A DNA stretch of 64,000 nucleotides, from NCBI GenBank assembly GCA_044464225.1, contig JBIQLN010000015.1, positions 17,618-81,617 of the forward strand. Direction: 5' to 3'. Each line of letters opens with the position of its first letter. The stretch's first letter is position 1. This DNA is from 66-474 sp044464225. GTDB taxonomy: Bacteria; Pseudomonadota; Gammaproteobacteria; Xanthomonadales; Rhodanobacteraceae. Below the pieces are notes generated by a model, which did no database searches, had not been told where the DNA came from, and saw only the letters and a program-made list of their open reading frames with translations. A program made the position numbers and the translations under genes. Of this stretch, positions 25,366 through 34,812 are shown one piece after another.

Positions 25366-28092
25366 GTGGACACGGGCCATTGCGATCGGCCGCTGTACCG
25401 CTACCGTTTCGACGACGCCGAATTCGACGAGGCACGCGCGACCCTGCGCGTGGCCGGCGAGCGCGCGGACCTGGAACAGCGCCCGCTACAGGTGCTGGCG
25501 CTGTTGCTGCAGCGCGTCGACGAAGTGGTGCCGCGCGCCGAGTTGTTCGATACGGTGTGGGCGGGCCGGCCCACCGTCGACAACGTGCTGGCGAATGCGG
25601 TGGCCAAGCTGCGCAAGGCACTGGGGCCGGCCAGCGCGCGCATCATCAACGTGCCCCGCGTCGGTTACCGGCTGCGCGGGCCGGTCGAGCGCACGGTGGC
25701 CGGGCGCCGTGCCGGCGGCGGTTTCGAATTGGCGGCCGGGCAAGCCGTGCCGGGCCGGGAACATTTTCGCCTCGAAATCTGCCTGGACCCGTCCGGCGAT
25801 GCGGCGGTATGGCTCGCGCGCCATCAAAAGACCGGCGAACCGCGCGTCTACAAGTTCGCGGTCGACGGCGAACGGCTCGCGGCGCTGAAACGCGAAGTCA
25901 CGATCTATCGCGTGCTCAAGGAGTGCCTCGGTGAGCGCGACGACCGCGTGCGCCTGTTCGACTGGAACTTCGATTCGCCACCGTTTTTCCTGGAATGCGA
26001 ATACGCGGGACAGGATCTCGCGCGCTGGGCGCAGGAGGATCCGTCTTTCGCCGCCGCATCGCGCGAACACCGGATCGCGTGGTTCATCGAAGTCGCCGAA
26101 GCGGTCGCGGCCGCGCACGATGCCGGCGTGCTGCACAAGGACCTGAAACCGTCCAACGTGCTGGTGGCGCCCCGCGGCGACGGCTGGCGCTGGCGGGTCG
26201 CGGATTTCGGCAGCGGACGGCTGCTGGAACCGCAAAAGCTGGAAGCGTTGAACATCACGCGGCTGGGCATGGCGGTCACCGGCGTGTTTGCGGAGGAAGC
26301 CGGGGTGACGCTGCTGTACGTCGCCCCCGAACTGCTGGCCGGTGCCGCACCGTCGGTCCGCAGCGACGTTTTCGCGCTGGGCCTGATCCTGTTCCAGATG
26401 GTCGTCGGCGACTTGCACCGCACGCTCGCACCCGGCTGGGAGCAGGGCATCGACGACGAGTTGCTGTGCGAGGACATCACGGCGGCGACCCGTGGCGACC
26501 CCGAGCACCGCCTCGCCAGCGTGGACGCGCTGATCCAGCGCCTGCGCAGCCGCGAAGCGCGCGCCGTCGAACGCAAGCGGCTGCGCGATTCCGACGCGCG
26601 TGCGCTGATGGCCGAGCGCCTGCTCGAACGCAGCCGGGTGCGGCGTCCCTGGCTGATCGCCGCGATCATCCTGCTGGGGGCGGGCCTCGCCGTGAGCCTG
26701 TGGCAGCTCAAGGAAATCAGGGCGGCACGCACCGAAGCCCAGCAACAGGCCGCGCTGGCCGCCGCCACCAACCGCTTCCTCAATGACGACCTGCTGGGTG
26801 CCGGCGTCGGTGGCAATTCGCCCGCGTGGTACGAACGCAACCCGTCGCTGCGGGAAGTCCTGGATACTGCCGCGCGCCACCTCGACGACGGCCGCTTTGC
26901 CGGCGAGCCGCTGGTCCTGGCGGGCCTGCACCAGACCCTCGGCCGCGCGTACCGCAGCACCGGCACGTTTTCAAAGGCCGGCGTGCAACTGCAAGCCGCG
27001 GCGGATTGGTTGCAGCGCACGCTTGGCGCGAGCGACCAGCGTACCGTGCTGGCGCAATACGAGCTCGCGCCGATCCTGGCGCACCTGTCGAAGTTCGACG
27101 ATGCCCATGCGGTGCTCGATCGCGCCGATGCGGCGGCCGGCACGCGCCGCGATGCGATTTCGGAAATCGCGCTGCGCGCACACCTTGCGCGCGGCGACGT
27201 GCTGTACCAGCAGATGCGCGTCGAGCCCGCGCTGGCCGCGTACACCGTTGCCGAGAAGTTGCAACGGCAACTGCACCCCGACGACGCGGTGATGTCCGTG
27301 CACCTGCTGCTGGCGATCGCCGGTTGCGATTTGCGGATGGGCAAGCCGAAAGAGGCCGAGACGGTCGCGCGGAAAATCCTGTCGGGCGCGTCCTATACGC
27401 AGGAGCGCATCGGGCTGGCCGCGATCGCCACCGCCCATTCGCGGCTCGGCGACGCCCTGCGGGGGCAGGGCCGGTACAAGGACGCGATTCCCGTGACGCA
27501 GCAATCGCTGCAGGAATACGAAACCTCGCAGGGGCCGGACAGCCAGGGCGCGATCAGCGCCTTGAGCACCTTGAGCTATCTCTATTCACTGACCGGCGAC
27601 GACGCCAAGGCCCTGGCGTTGCAGCGCGACGTATACCAGCGCGCGGTGCACCGCTGGGGCGCCGAAAGCCAGTACGCGCTGGTCGAGCTGCTGAACCTCG
27701 GATCCAGCGAATACGACGCGGGAGACCTGAAGTCCGCATTGCCGCACCTGCAACAGGCCGAAGCCGGACTCGTGAAGGTGAGCGGCGAGAAAAGCCCGAC
27801 GACCCAAGCTGCGCGCGTCGCGCTGGCCAATGCCCTGGCCGACCTCGGCGACAACGAGGAGGCCCTGGCGATGATCGCCGAAGTCGATCCGGTGGCCTAC
27901 CAGGCAACCACCTCCGATCCGGACCGCGCGGTGGTCCTGAAGGCCATGCAGGCCCGCATCGAGTTGCGCATGCACAAGCCGGGCGCGGCCACGCGCCTCC
28001 GCGATGCCATCGCCGCGATGCAGACGGCCGGTGTTGCGGACGAGGAAATCGCGACATTCCGTTCGGTACTGCCTGGTGCAAACGTGCGCTGA
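25366..28092 (+). CDS. Winged-helix / Ser-Thr kinase / TM / TPR fusion protein
   Basis: Single polypeptide of 908 residues with four parts. Residues about 10-100 are an OmpR/CadC-type winged helix (LEQRPLQVLALLLQRVDEVV, ELFDTVWAGRPTVDNVLANA, VAKLRKALG, INVPRVGYRLRGPV). Residues about 135-410 form a Hanks-type kinase: lysine in RVYKFAV, catalytic HKDLKPSNVL (Asp259), DFG (Asp280), and LLYVAPELLAGAAPSVRSDV followed by FALGLILFQMVVGDL. The glycine-rich loop is not canonical. A transmembrane helix is at about 429-446, and the rest is TPR repeats, presumably outside. The start is GTG 25366 with GGAG 8 nt before. The order suggests a membrane protein that can both bind DNA and phosphorylate. Confidence 0.88.
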   Translation: MDTGHCDRPLYRYRFDDAEFDEARATLRVAGERADLEQRPLQVLALLLQRVDEVVPRAELFDTVWAGRPTVDNVLANAVAKLRKALGPASARIINVPRVGYRLRGPVERTVAGRRAGGGFELAAGQAVPGREHFRLEICLDPSGDAAVWLARHQKTGEPRVYKFAVDGERLAALKREVTIYRVLKECLGERDDRVRLFDWNFDSPPFFLECEYAGQDLARWAQEDPSFAAASREHRIAWFIEVAEAVAAAHDAGVLHKDLKPSNVLVAPRGDGWRWRVADFGSGRLLEPQKLEALNITRLGMAVTGVFAEEAGVTLLYVAPELLAGAAPSVRSDVFALGLILFQMVVGDLHRTLAPGWEQGIDDELLCEDITAATRGDPEHRLASVDALIQRLRSREARAVERKRLRDSDARALMAERLLERSRVRRPWLIAAIILLGAGLAVSLWQLKEIRAARTEAQQQAALAAATNRFLNDDLLGAGVGGNSPAWYERNPSLREVLDTAARHLDDGRFAGEPLVLAGLHQTLGRAYRSTGTFSKAGVQLQAAADWLQRTLGASDQRTVLAQYELAPILAHLSKFDDAHAVLDRADAAAGTRRDAISEIALRAHLARGDVLYQQMRVEPALAAYTVAEKLQRQLHPDDAVMSVHLLLAIAGCDLRMGKPKEAETVARKILSGASYTQERIGLAAIATAHSRLGDALRGQGRYKDAIPVTQQSLQEYETSQGPDSQGAISALSTLSYLYSLTGDDAKALALQRDVYQRAVHRWGAESQYALVELLNLGSSEYDAGDLKSALPHLQQAEAGLVKVSGEKSPTTQAARVALANALADLGDNEEALAMIAEVDPVAYQATTSDPDRAVVLKAMQARIELRMHKPGAATRLRDAIAAMQTAGVADEEIATFRSVLPGANVR

Positions 28093-28274
28093 GGAGGCAC
28101 GATGGGTTGAATCACGCGCCCCTCCGCTTGCGGTCCGAGGAACACCATCAGCGTTTTCCAGGTGGCGTGGCGGCGGTGCGATTTCGATGAGCATGCATCC
28201 GGCCTGCGGTGCTAATCTGAGTGTCGGCCGCTGTTCTCGGCCGAACGGACTATCGGCGGATCGAAGGGACAGCG

Positions 28275-29804
28275 ATGAGTGAAAGCGAGACCAGCCTGCC
28301 GAACCGCGCCGATGCCGAAGCGCCGAGGATCTCCACCGGCAGCGCCGGTCTCGATGAAATCCTCGGGGGTGGCGTCGACCCCGAACGGATGTACCTTTAC
28401 GAAGGGCGTCCCGGGGCGGGCAAGACGACCTTGGCGCTGCAGTTTCTTCTGGAAGGCGTGCGCCGCGGCGAACCGGTGCTCTACATTACCCTTTCGGAAA
28501 CCGAGCGCGAACTGGAGCTGGTTGCCCATCGTCATGGATGGTCCCTGGACGGGATCACCGTTTTCGAGTTGGTTCCTCCCGAAACCACCCTCGATCCCAG
28601 CCACGAACTGACAGTCCTGCAGCCCGCCGAAATGGAACTCGGGGAAACCAGTCGTCTCATCTTCGACAAGATCGAGCAGGTGAATCCGGCCCGGATCGTG
28701 ATCGACAGCCTGTCCGAACTTCGGCTGCTCGCGCAAAGCCCCCTGCGGTATCGCCGGCAGGTTCTTGCGTTGAAGCACTTCTTTTCCACCCGCAAGTGCA
28801 CGGTGATCCTGCTCGACGATCTCACCGCACACGAGAAGGATCTTCAACTCCACTCCATTGCGCACGGGGTGGTGCTGCTCGAACAGTTGGCGATTGCCTA
28901 CGGCGCCGAACGCCGGCATCTGCGGGTGGTGAAGATGCGGGGGATCCCCTTCAAGGGCGGCTTCCATGATTTCACCATCAAGCGCGGAGGCCTGGAGATC
29001 TATCCGCGCCTGGTTGCGGCAGAGCACCACAAGCAGTTCGAGAGCGACTTCGTTCCCAGCGGCAACGCCGAGCTGGACAAACTTCTTGGCGGCGGCCTGG
29101 AGCGGGGCACCAACGCGCTGCTGATCGGTGCGGCCGGCGTGGGGAAATCGTCCATCGCCGTGACCTATGCGATCGCCGCGGCCCAACGCGGAGAGCACAC
29201 CACCATCTTCGCCTTCGACGAAGGCCGGGGCACCATCCGGGCGCGCGCGAAAACCCTGGGCCTGCCGTTCCAGGATGCCATGGAACGAGGGTTGATCGAG
29301 CTCCAGCAGATCGATCCCGCGGAATTGTCGCCGGGGGAATTCGCGCATCGCGTGCGTGCGGCAGTGGAACGCGATGGTGCACGGATCGTCGTCATCGACA
29401 GCCTGAACGGCTATCTCAACTCCATGCCAGACGAGCGTTTCCTGATCCTGCAGATGCACGAGCTGCTGAGTTATCTCAGTCAACTCGGTGTGCTGACATT
29501 GCTCGTGCTCGCCCAGCACGGGCTGGTTGGTCCCATGGATACACCCCTCGACATCAGTTACCTCAGTGACGCCGTGCTGATGTTGCGCTACTTCGAATAC
29601 GATGGCTCGGTGCGCCGGGCACTTTCGGTGGTGAAGAAGCGCAGCGGGAACCACGAACACACCATCCGCGAGTTCCGGCTGAGTTATGGCGGGGTGAGTC
29701 TCGGGCCGCCGCTCAATGGCTTCACCGGGATTTTCGCCGGAACGCCCGTCTACACGGGCGAGAGGGCTCCGCTGCTGCCGGAAAATGGCAGCCGGGCGAG
29801 CTGA
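28275..29804 (+). CDS. Two-domain KaiC-like ATPase
   Basis: RecA-fold protein of 509 residues with two KaiC domains. Each has a Walker A (GRPGAGKTT at about 44, GAAGVGKSS at about 285) and a hydrophobic Walker B ending IVIDSLSELR and IVVIDSLNGY. The opening STGSAGLDEILGGGVDPERM and the second PSGNAELDKLLGGGLERG are the KaiC domain entries. There is no kaiA or kaiB in the window, so it is not a cyanobacterial clock; in other bacteria such KaiC proteins act with histidine kinases in stress or light responses. AAGGGA precedes ATG 28275. The downstream hybrid kinase gene overlaps its end, strongly suggesting a functional pair. Confidence 0.9.
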   Translation: MSESETSLPNRADAEAPRISTGSAGLDEILGGGVDPERMYLYEGRPGAGKTTLALQFLLEGVRRGEPVLYITLSETERELELVAHRHGWSLDGITVFELVPPETTLDPSHELTVLQPAEMELGETSRLIFDKIEQVNPARIVIDSLSELRLLAQSPLRYRRQVLALKHFFSTRKCTVILLDDLTAHEKDLQLHSIAHGVVLLEQLAIAYGAERRHLRVVKMRGIPFKGGFHDFTIKRGGLEIYPRLVAAEHHKQFESDFVPSGNAELDKLLGGGLERGTNALLIGAAGVGKSSIAVTYAIAAAQRGEHTTIFAFDEGRGTIRARAKTLGLPFQDAMERGLIELQQIDPAELSPGEFAHRVRAAVERDGARIVVIDSLNGYLNSMPDERFLILQMHELLSYLSQLGVLTLLVLAQHGLVGPMDTPLDISYLSDAVLMLRYFEYDGSVRRALSVVKKRSGNHEHTIREFRLSYGGVSLGPPLNGFTGIFAGTPVYTGERAPLLPENGSRAS

Positions 29805-31497
29805 CGTGCCTGAAGCCAAGGTTCTGGTTCTTGCCCCGGTCGGCCGGGATGCCACCGCGTGCGCGAAGTTGGTGGAACAGGCGGGGCTCGATCCACATGT
29901 TTGTGACGATGTCGGCGAACTGCTTGCGCAACTCGACCAGGGTGCGGACCTTGCGCTGATCGCCGAGGAGGCGCTTTACGGAAAATCGATCGGACGGCTG
30001 ATCCGATGGGTGGACGCGCAACCGCCCTGGTCGGATTTTCCCTTCATCGTCATGACCAACCAGAACGAGGGACCGCGGCTCATCGAATTCCGGCGCCGGA
30101 TCGTCAGCGAACTCCGGAACGTTTCCTTCCTCGAGCGGCCAATGCGGGCGATCTCGCTGCAGGCGGCAGTGCTGTCGGCCGAGCGAGGCCGCAGCCGCCA
30201 ATACGAAGCCCGCGCGTACCTCGAAGCGCAGCGACACGCTGCCGAGGATCTGGAGCATCTGGTCGCGAGGCGTACCCGGGCGCTGCAAAAGGCCAACGAG
30301 AAGTTGCGCGAGGAAAGCAAGCGGCGCGAGCGTGCGCAGTCGGCCCTGATGCAGGCGCAGAAACTGGAAACCATGGGGCAGCTCGTGGGCGGCGTCGCGC
30401 ACGATTTCAACAACCTGCTGATGGCGGTGATCGGCAATCTGGAATTGCTGGCCAGGAAAATCAGCCATGACCCGCGCCAGGCGAAGCTGCTGCACGGCGC
30501 GATGGAAGGGGCGCGGCGCGGCGCCACCCTGACGCAAAGGTTGCTGGCGTTTGCGCGGAAGCAGGAATTGCAGTCGCGCGCAACCGACATCCAGGCCCTC
30601 GTGCGCGACATGCACGACCTGATCACCCGTTCGGTGGGACCACTGATCAACGTGGAGATCCGTGCGGGCGGGTCGCTGCCCAGTATCAACATCGATGCCA
30701 ACCAGGTGGAGATGGCACTGCTGAACCTGGCGGTCAATGCACGCGACGCCATGCCTTCCGGCGGTACCCTGACGATCGCCATGGAACGGCGCGAGGCCAC
30801 GGCGGAGCAGCCGGAGTTGCACCCTGGTACCTACGTGCGGCTGTCGGTACAGGACACGGGCGAAGGCATGGACGAGGCGACCCTGGCCCGCGCTGTCGAA
30901 CCGTTCTTCTCGACCAAGGGTGTCGGCAAAGGCACGGGATTGGGGCTCTCGATGGTACATGGACTCGCCGAACAGTCCGGCGGCGCGTTCCGGCTGCGCA
31001 GCAGCGTAGGCGTGGGCACGTGCGCCGAGCTGTGGTTGCCCGTGGCCGAAAGCACGGCGGTTGCCCCCGCGCTGCCCGCGCCGGTCCATGCCGCCAGCGT
31101 GCGGGCCACGGTCCTGTTGGTGGACGACGATGCGCTGATCGCCAGCAGCACCGCTGCGCTCCTGGAAGACCTGGGCCACCGCGTTGCCGAGGCACATTCC
31201 GGACGGGAGGCGCTCGTCCTGATGCAGGACGGCCTCGCTCCCGACATCGTCGTGACGGATTACGCCATGCCGGGCATGACGGGGATGGATCTCGCCATCG
31301 CGCTCCGCGAGCAGCATCCCGGGCTTCCCATCCTGCTGGCGACCGGTTACGCCGAACTGCAGGGCGTGCAGCCCATCGAGCTGCCCCGCATCGCCAAACC
31401 CTATACCCAACAGCAACTGTCGGCCGAGATCGTGCGCCTGGTGGCGTGTTCCCCGGCGGCTCGTCCAACCGTACTCGAGCATGGGAAGGGCTGTTGA
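29785..31497 (+). CDS. Hybrid histidine kinase with N-terminal pseudo-receiver, paired with KaiC-like protein
   Basis: Cytoplasmic sensor kinase of about 570 residues. The N-terminal receiver-like domain (KVLVLAPVGRDATACAKLVE, then PPWSDFPFIVM) lacks the usual phosphoacceptor Asp (ALIAEEAL at that place). A coiled-coil linker follows, then the HisKA box GGVAHDFNNLL with His206, N-box NLAVNARDAM, DTGEGM, FFSTKGVGKGTGLGLSMVHG, and a C-terminal receiver with DDD, Asp492 in VTDYAMPG and the lysine in IAKPY. Start is either ATG 29785 (overlapping the KaiC gene by 20 bp) or GTG 29806 right after its stop. No sensor membrane domain is seen, so the KaiC partner may supply the signal. Confidence 0.88.
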   Translation: MAAGRADVPEAKVLVLAPVGRDATACAKLVEQAGLDPHVCDDVGELLAQLDQGADLALIAEEALYGKSIGRLIRWVDAQPPWSDFPFIVMTNQNEGPRLIEFRRRIVSELRNVSFLERPMRAISLQAAVLSAERGRSRQYEARAYLEAQRHAAEDLEHLVARRTRALQKANEKLREESKRRERAQSALMQAQKLETMGQLVGGVAHDFNNLLMAVIGNLELLARKISHDPRQAKLLHGAMEGARRGATLTQRLLAFARKQELQSRATDIQALVRDMHDLITRSVGPLINVEIRAGGSLPSINIDANQVEMALLNLAVNARDAMPSGGTLTIAMERREATAEQPELHPGTYVRLSVQDTGEGMDEATLARAVEPFFSTKGVGKGTGLGLSMVHGLAEQSGGAFRLRSSVGVGTCAELWLPVAESTAVAPALPAPVHAASVRATVLLVDDDALIASSTAALLEDLGHRVAEAHSGREALVLMQDGLAPDIVVTDYAMPGMTGMDLAIALREQHPGLPILLATGYAELQGVQPIELPRIAKPYTQQQLSAEIVRLVACSPAARPTVLEHGKGC

Positions 31498-31621
31498 ACG
31501 TGCCAAGCGCGCGGATGGGAACCGGCAGCCGGGCGTTTCCTTTTGCGGGTTCCTGAAACCACTCCCCGATGCCTCGTTGCTGCGACGAACGTGTCGCGGC
31601 TCCCTCGGGTCGAGGCGGTTG

Positions 31622-32455
31622 TCATTCTGCCAATCGGTCGAGCATTTCGTCGAGCCCCGGATTCGCGGGCAACCGGATCAGGAATTCGTCTTGCAGCACG
31701 TCGCGCATTTCCGCGGTGGTGGCGAGGATTCGCTTGGTGGTGGCGCCGGCCGCGGCGTGCTCGGCGAACTGGCGATTGCGGAGCGTCAGCCTGCGGCCGA
31801 CCGGTGCACGGGCGGCGCTGACGCCCGTGACGAAGTGCGAATCGGGGTTGGTGGACGTCCAGAAATTGCTGACGCGGTAATCGGCCGGGAATTGTGGCTG
31901 CAGGTCGAAGCGGTAGAGCGTCTGCCATGCACCGGCGGCGAACAGTTGCAATCGCCAGTCGCTGTCGTCGTGGCGGATCAGCCGGAAAGGTTCGTGCGGC
32001 GTGGCCTGTTCGACATCGGGTACGAGTTGCAGGGGGCCGGTGGGCGTGTTGCCGCCGAAACCACAATCGGCCAGCCACGATTTTCCTTCGGCTTCCACGC
32101 GCAGCAGCATGTGGGTGCGCGCGGTGATCGCGTCTTCGGGTTGTCCCCACAGCACCCGCGCGGCGAGGTCGGTGACCGTGAAGCCGATTGCGCGCAGGGC
32201 ATCGCTCAATAGCCGGTTCTGCTCGAAGCAGTAGCCGCCGCGGCGGTCGTGCACCAGCTTGCGTTGCACGGATGCGATGTCCAGGGCGGGGGAAATGCCG
32301 AGGAACGGGTCGAGGTTTTCGAACGGGATCGCGGCGACGTGCGCGGTGACGACGGCGCGCAGGGTTTGCGGGTCGGGGGCGACGGGTTGGCGCAGGCCGA
32401 TCCGTTCGAGGTAGGCCTGAAGGTCGATGGAATCGTTTGGGGGTTCTTGTTGCAT
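31622..32455 (-). CDS. nat: Arylamine N-acetyltransferase
   Basis: Cytoplasmic enzyme of 277 residues that transfers acetyl groups from acetyl-CoA to arylamines and hydrazines. The catalytic triad is complete and at family positions: Cys76 in RRGGYCFEQN, His115 in TARTHMLLRV, Asp130 in WLADCGFGG. IPFENLDPFLG is another NAT signature. The length matches the 270-290 of bacterial NATs. It converges on the hybrid kinase gene with 124 bp between. Downstream of the S9 peptidase gene on the same strand, separated by two hairpins, so probably transcribed separately. Confidence 0.93.
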   Translation of the reverse strand: MQQEPPNDSIDLQAYLERIGLRQPVAPDPQTLRAVVTAHVAAIPFENLDPFLGISPALDIASVQRKLVHDRRGGYCFEQNRLLSDALRAIGFTVTDLAARVLWGQPEDAITARTHMLLRVEAEGKSWLADCGFGGNTPTGPLQLVPDVEQATPHEPFRLIRHDDSDWRLQLFAAGAWQTLYRFDLQPQFPADYRVSNFWTSTNPDSHFVTGVSAARAPVGRRLTLRNRQFAEHAAAGATTKRILATTAEMRDVLQDEFLIRLPANPGLDEMLDRLAE

Positions 32456-32461
32456 GGGGCG

Positions 32462-32505
32462 TTTTCGCTATTGCGAAAAGTCACTGGTCCCCGCTGCCGC
32501 GGGGA
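32462..32505. repeat. Two hairpins between the S9 peptidase and nat genes
   Basis: TTTTCGC-TATT-GCGAAAA at 32462-32479 and TCCCCGCTGCCGCGGGGA at 32488-32505 are adjacent stem-loops. The second belongs to the same family as the ends of the repeats at 18332 and 19611. They follow the peptidase gene on the minus strand and may end its transcript. Confidence 0.5.
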
Positions 32506-32565
32506 TGGCCAGCAAAATGAAAGCGCGCTTCGCTGCGGGTCCAATGCGCAGTGTCTGGTATCCAA

Positions 32566-34719
32566 TCAGTGCGTCGCGTTGCCGAGCTTGCGCTGCAGGA
32601 AATCCACCGTCGCGGCGTCGGCCTTCATCCAGGATGCGTGGCGCAGGAAACCGTGGATCTCGTTGGGAATCACCATTTCCTCGAAAGGCACGCCGTGTTT
32701 CTTCAGGCGCGGCACCACGTCGGTCATCTGGAAGAAATGGACGTTGTGGTCGTCGTCGCCCTGGATCAGCAGCACCGGCGATTTCCATTTCGCGATGTCG
32801 GCGTCGGGCGACGATTCCCACGCCACCTTCAATGCCTGCTTGTAGTCGCCCTGTTCGTAACGGCCGTTGGGGTTCTGGTCGAACCACCAGCCGATTGCAC
32901 GCGACCAGTCGTGCAGCCCGTGCATGTCCACGCCGGCCTTGAAGATGTCGGAGTTCCTTGCCAATGCGAGTGCGGTCAGATAGCCGCCGTAGGAGCCGCC
33001 CCAGATGCCGATGCGCGCGGAATCGACGCCTTGCACGTGCTGCAGATACTTCGCGCCCGCCACGACATCCTGGTATTCGGAGGCCCCGGCCGGACCCGCG
33101 TGCGGCGGATTGTGGAAGGCGTGCCCGTAGCCGATGCCGAGCCGGTAGTTCACCGACAGCACCGTGAAGCCGTGCGTGGCGAGGTACTGGTTCACCGCGT
33201 AGCTGTTGGTGTAGTAATCCATGTAGTGCCAGCCCAGCAGCATCTGCCGCGGTGGCCCGCCGTGCACGAAGATCATGCCCGGCTGGTTGGCGCCGGCGTC
33301 GGCGCTGCGGAACAACTGGCCTTGGACCAGCGTGCCGTCCGCCGCCTTGAAAGTAACGGCTTGCGGGACGACCAGTTGCGCGGTCGGGAAATCCTTCGGG
33401 ATCAGGTTCGCCTGCAGCGCCTTCTGCTGGCTGCCGTCGGCGTGCATCACGGAAACCAGCGGCGGTCGTTGCGCGCCCGCATCGATGAAGGCGAGGGCGT
33501 TCGCGCCGGCGATGGTGGGCGACCACTGCGAGGCGCTCCCCGAGGTCAAGGCGGCCGGCTGCGCACGGTCGACGGGTACGCGGAACAGGTGCCGGCGATC
33601 ATTGTCGTTTTTCGTTGTGCCGGTGTTGGCGCTGTAAACGATCGAGCGGCCGTCGGGCGCCATCGCGACGTCTTCCACCATGAACTTGCCGGGCGTCAGC
33701 AGCAGCGGTGTTCCGCCGTTCGCGCCAATGGAATAGAGGTGCGGCCAGCCGTCGATGTCGCTCAGAAATACCAGTCTCGAGCCGCCATTCGCCCAATGCA
33801 GGTTGGAGCCGCCTGCCGTTTCCGGATACGAGCCGACCAGCGTGTCGGGGCTTTGCCACACCACCTGCGCCTGCCCGGTGCGCGCATCGGCAACGCGGAT
33901 CGACCATGGCTGCGGCGTCTGTTGCAGGATCGGTTGCGGCGGGCCGCCGTTGCCCGGCTGGCGCGTGAATGCGATCCGCGCGCCGTCGGGCGACCAGCGC
34001 GGATCGCCGTCGACTTCGGTTGAAGGCGACACGTACAGGATCGGCGTCCGGTCATCGCTGAACACGCCGATGAAGGCGTGGTCGTCACGACGCGACACGA
34101 ACGCGAGGCGCCTGCCATCCGGCGACCATTGCAGGTCGGCATCCTTGCCGCTATCGAAGAACAGGCGCTTCGGCTTGGTCTTGTCGCTGGCCGAAAGCTG
34201 CGCGGTCCAGACCTGGCCGTCCTTGATGTAGGCGAGCTTGCCCTCCGATGAAAGCGCGGGTGCGTCACCTTCGACGAGTTCGCGCGCGGTGTCTTTCTGC
34301 AGATCCACGCTCCAGATCATCACCTTCGGTTCGACCGGGCTGGACGCGGGATCGACGGCCACTTTCACCGGCCAGTTGGCGTCATGGTCGCCGCCGCGCA
34401 CGAACACCAGCGCGTCGCCCGACGGTGAAAACGCGAGCTGCGTGATTTCCTGCCCGTCATCCTGCGTGAAGCGCGTGACCCGGTGCGGCTGGAAATCAGG
34501 CGCCTTGGCCACCCAGACATTGCGCACGCCGTTCTGGTCGATGACCCAGGCGATGCGATCGCCGTGCTCCGACGACGTCAGGCCGAGCGGGAATGGGTAG
34601 GACAACGCTTGTTCCAGCGTGAAACCGGTTTGCGGCGATGCCGCGGCGGTGGGCGGCGGCGCCAGCGTGGCGCCCGTGGCGAACAACGCGGCCAGCATGA
34701 ATTCGTGCAATCGATACAT
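32566..34719 (-). CDS. Exported S9-family prolyl oligopeptidase/dipeptidyl aminopeptidase
   Basis: Serine peptidase of 717 residues with a signal peptide (FMLAALFATGATLAPPPTAA). An N-terminal beta-propeller (about 40-430) contains WD40-like TolB repeats (LAFSPSGDALVFVRGG, LQWSPDGRRLAFVSRR, PRWSPDGARIAFTRQ), followed by an alpha/beta hydrolase domain. The catalytic serine is in GGSYGG, preceded by GMIFVHGGPPRQM; the aspartate is in LIQGDDDHNV and the histidine in IPNEIHGF. Family members cut short peptides, often after proline. GGGGATG precedes ATG 34719. It is divergent from the NADH dehydrogenase-like gene, 93 bp apart. Confidence 0.92.
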   Translation of the reverse strand: MYRLHEFMLAALFATGATLAPPPTAAASPQTGFTLEQALSYPFPLGLTSSEHGDRIAWVIDQNGVRNVWVAKAPDFQPHRVTRFTQDDGQEITQLAFSPSGDALVFVRGGDHDANWPVKVAVDPASSPVEPKVMIWSVDLQKDTARELVEGDAPALSSEGKLAYIKDGQVWTAQLSASDKTKPKRLFFDSGKDADLQWSPDGRRLAFVSRRDDHAFIGVFSDDRTPILYVSPSTEVDGDPRWSPDGARIAFTRQPGNGGPPQPILQQTPQPWSIRVADARTGQAQVVWQSPDTLVGSYPETAGGSNLHWANGGSRLVFLSDIDGWPHLYSIGANGGTPLLLTPGKFMVEDVAMAPDGRSIVYSANTGTTKNDNDRRHLFRVPVDRAQPAALTSGSASQWSPTIAGANALAFIDAGAQRPPLVSVMHADGSQQKALQANLIPKDFPTAQLVVPQAVTFKAADGTLVQGQLFRSADAGANQPGMIFVHGGPPRQMLLGWHYMDYYTNSYAVNQYLATHGFTVLSVNYRLGIGYGHAFHNPPHAGPAGASEYQDVVAGAKYLQHVQGVDSARIGIWGGSYGGYLTALALARNSDIFKAGVDMHGLHDWSRAIGWWFDQNPNGRYEQGDYKQALKVAWESSPDADIAKWKSPVLLIQGDDDHNVHFFQMTDVVPRLKKHGVPFEEMVIPNEIHGFLRHASWMKADAATVDFLQRKLGNATH

Positions 34720-34812
34720 GGCGCATCCCCGTGGTCGGCAAGGTTCAATGATTCGCACGTCGCGCGGTGCGTGTCCAGTGCCGACGGTCACGGCGCGCGG
34801 CATACTGTGTCG

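Noticed and set aside
28275..29804. KaiABC circadian clock
   Set aside because: No kaiA or kaiB is present; single KaiC-like proteins have other roles in proteobacteria.
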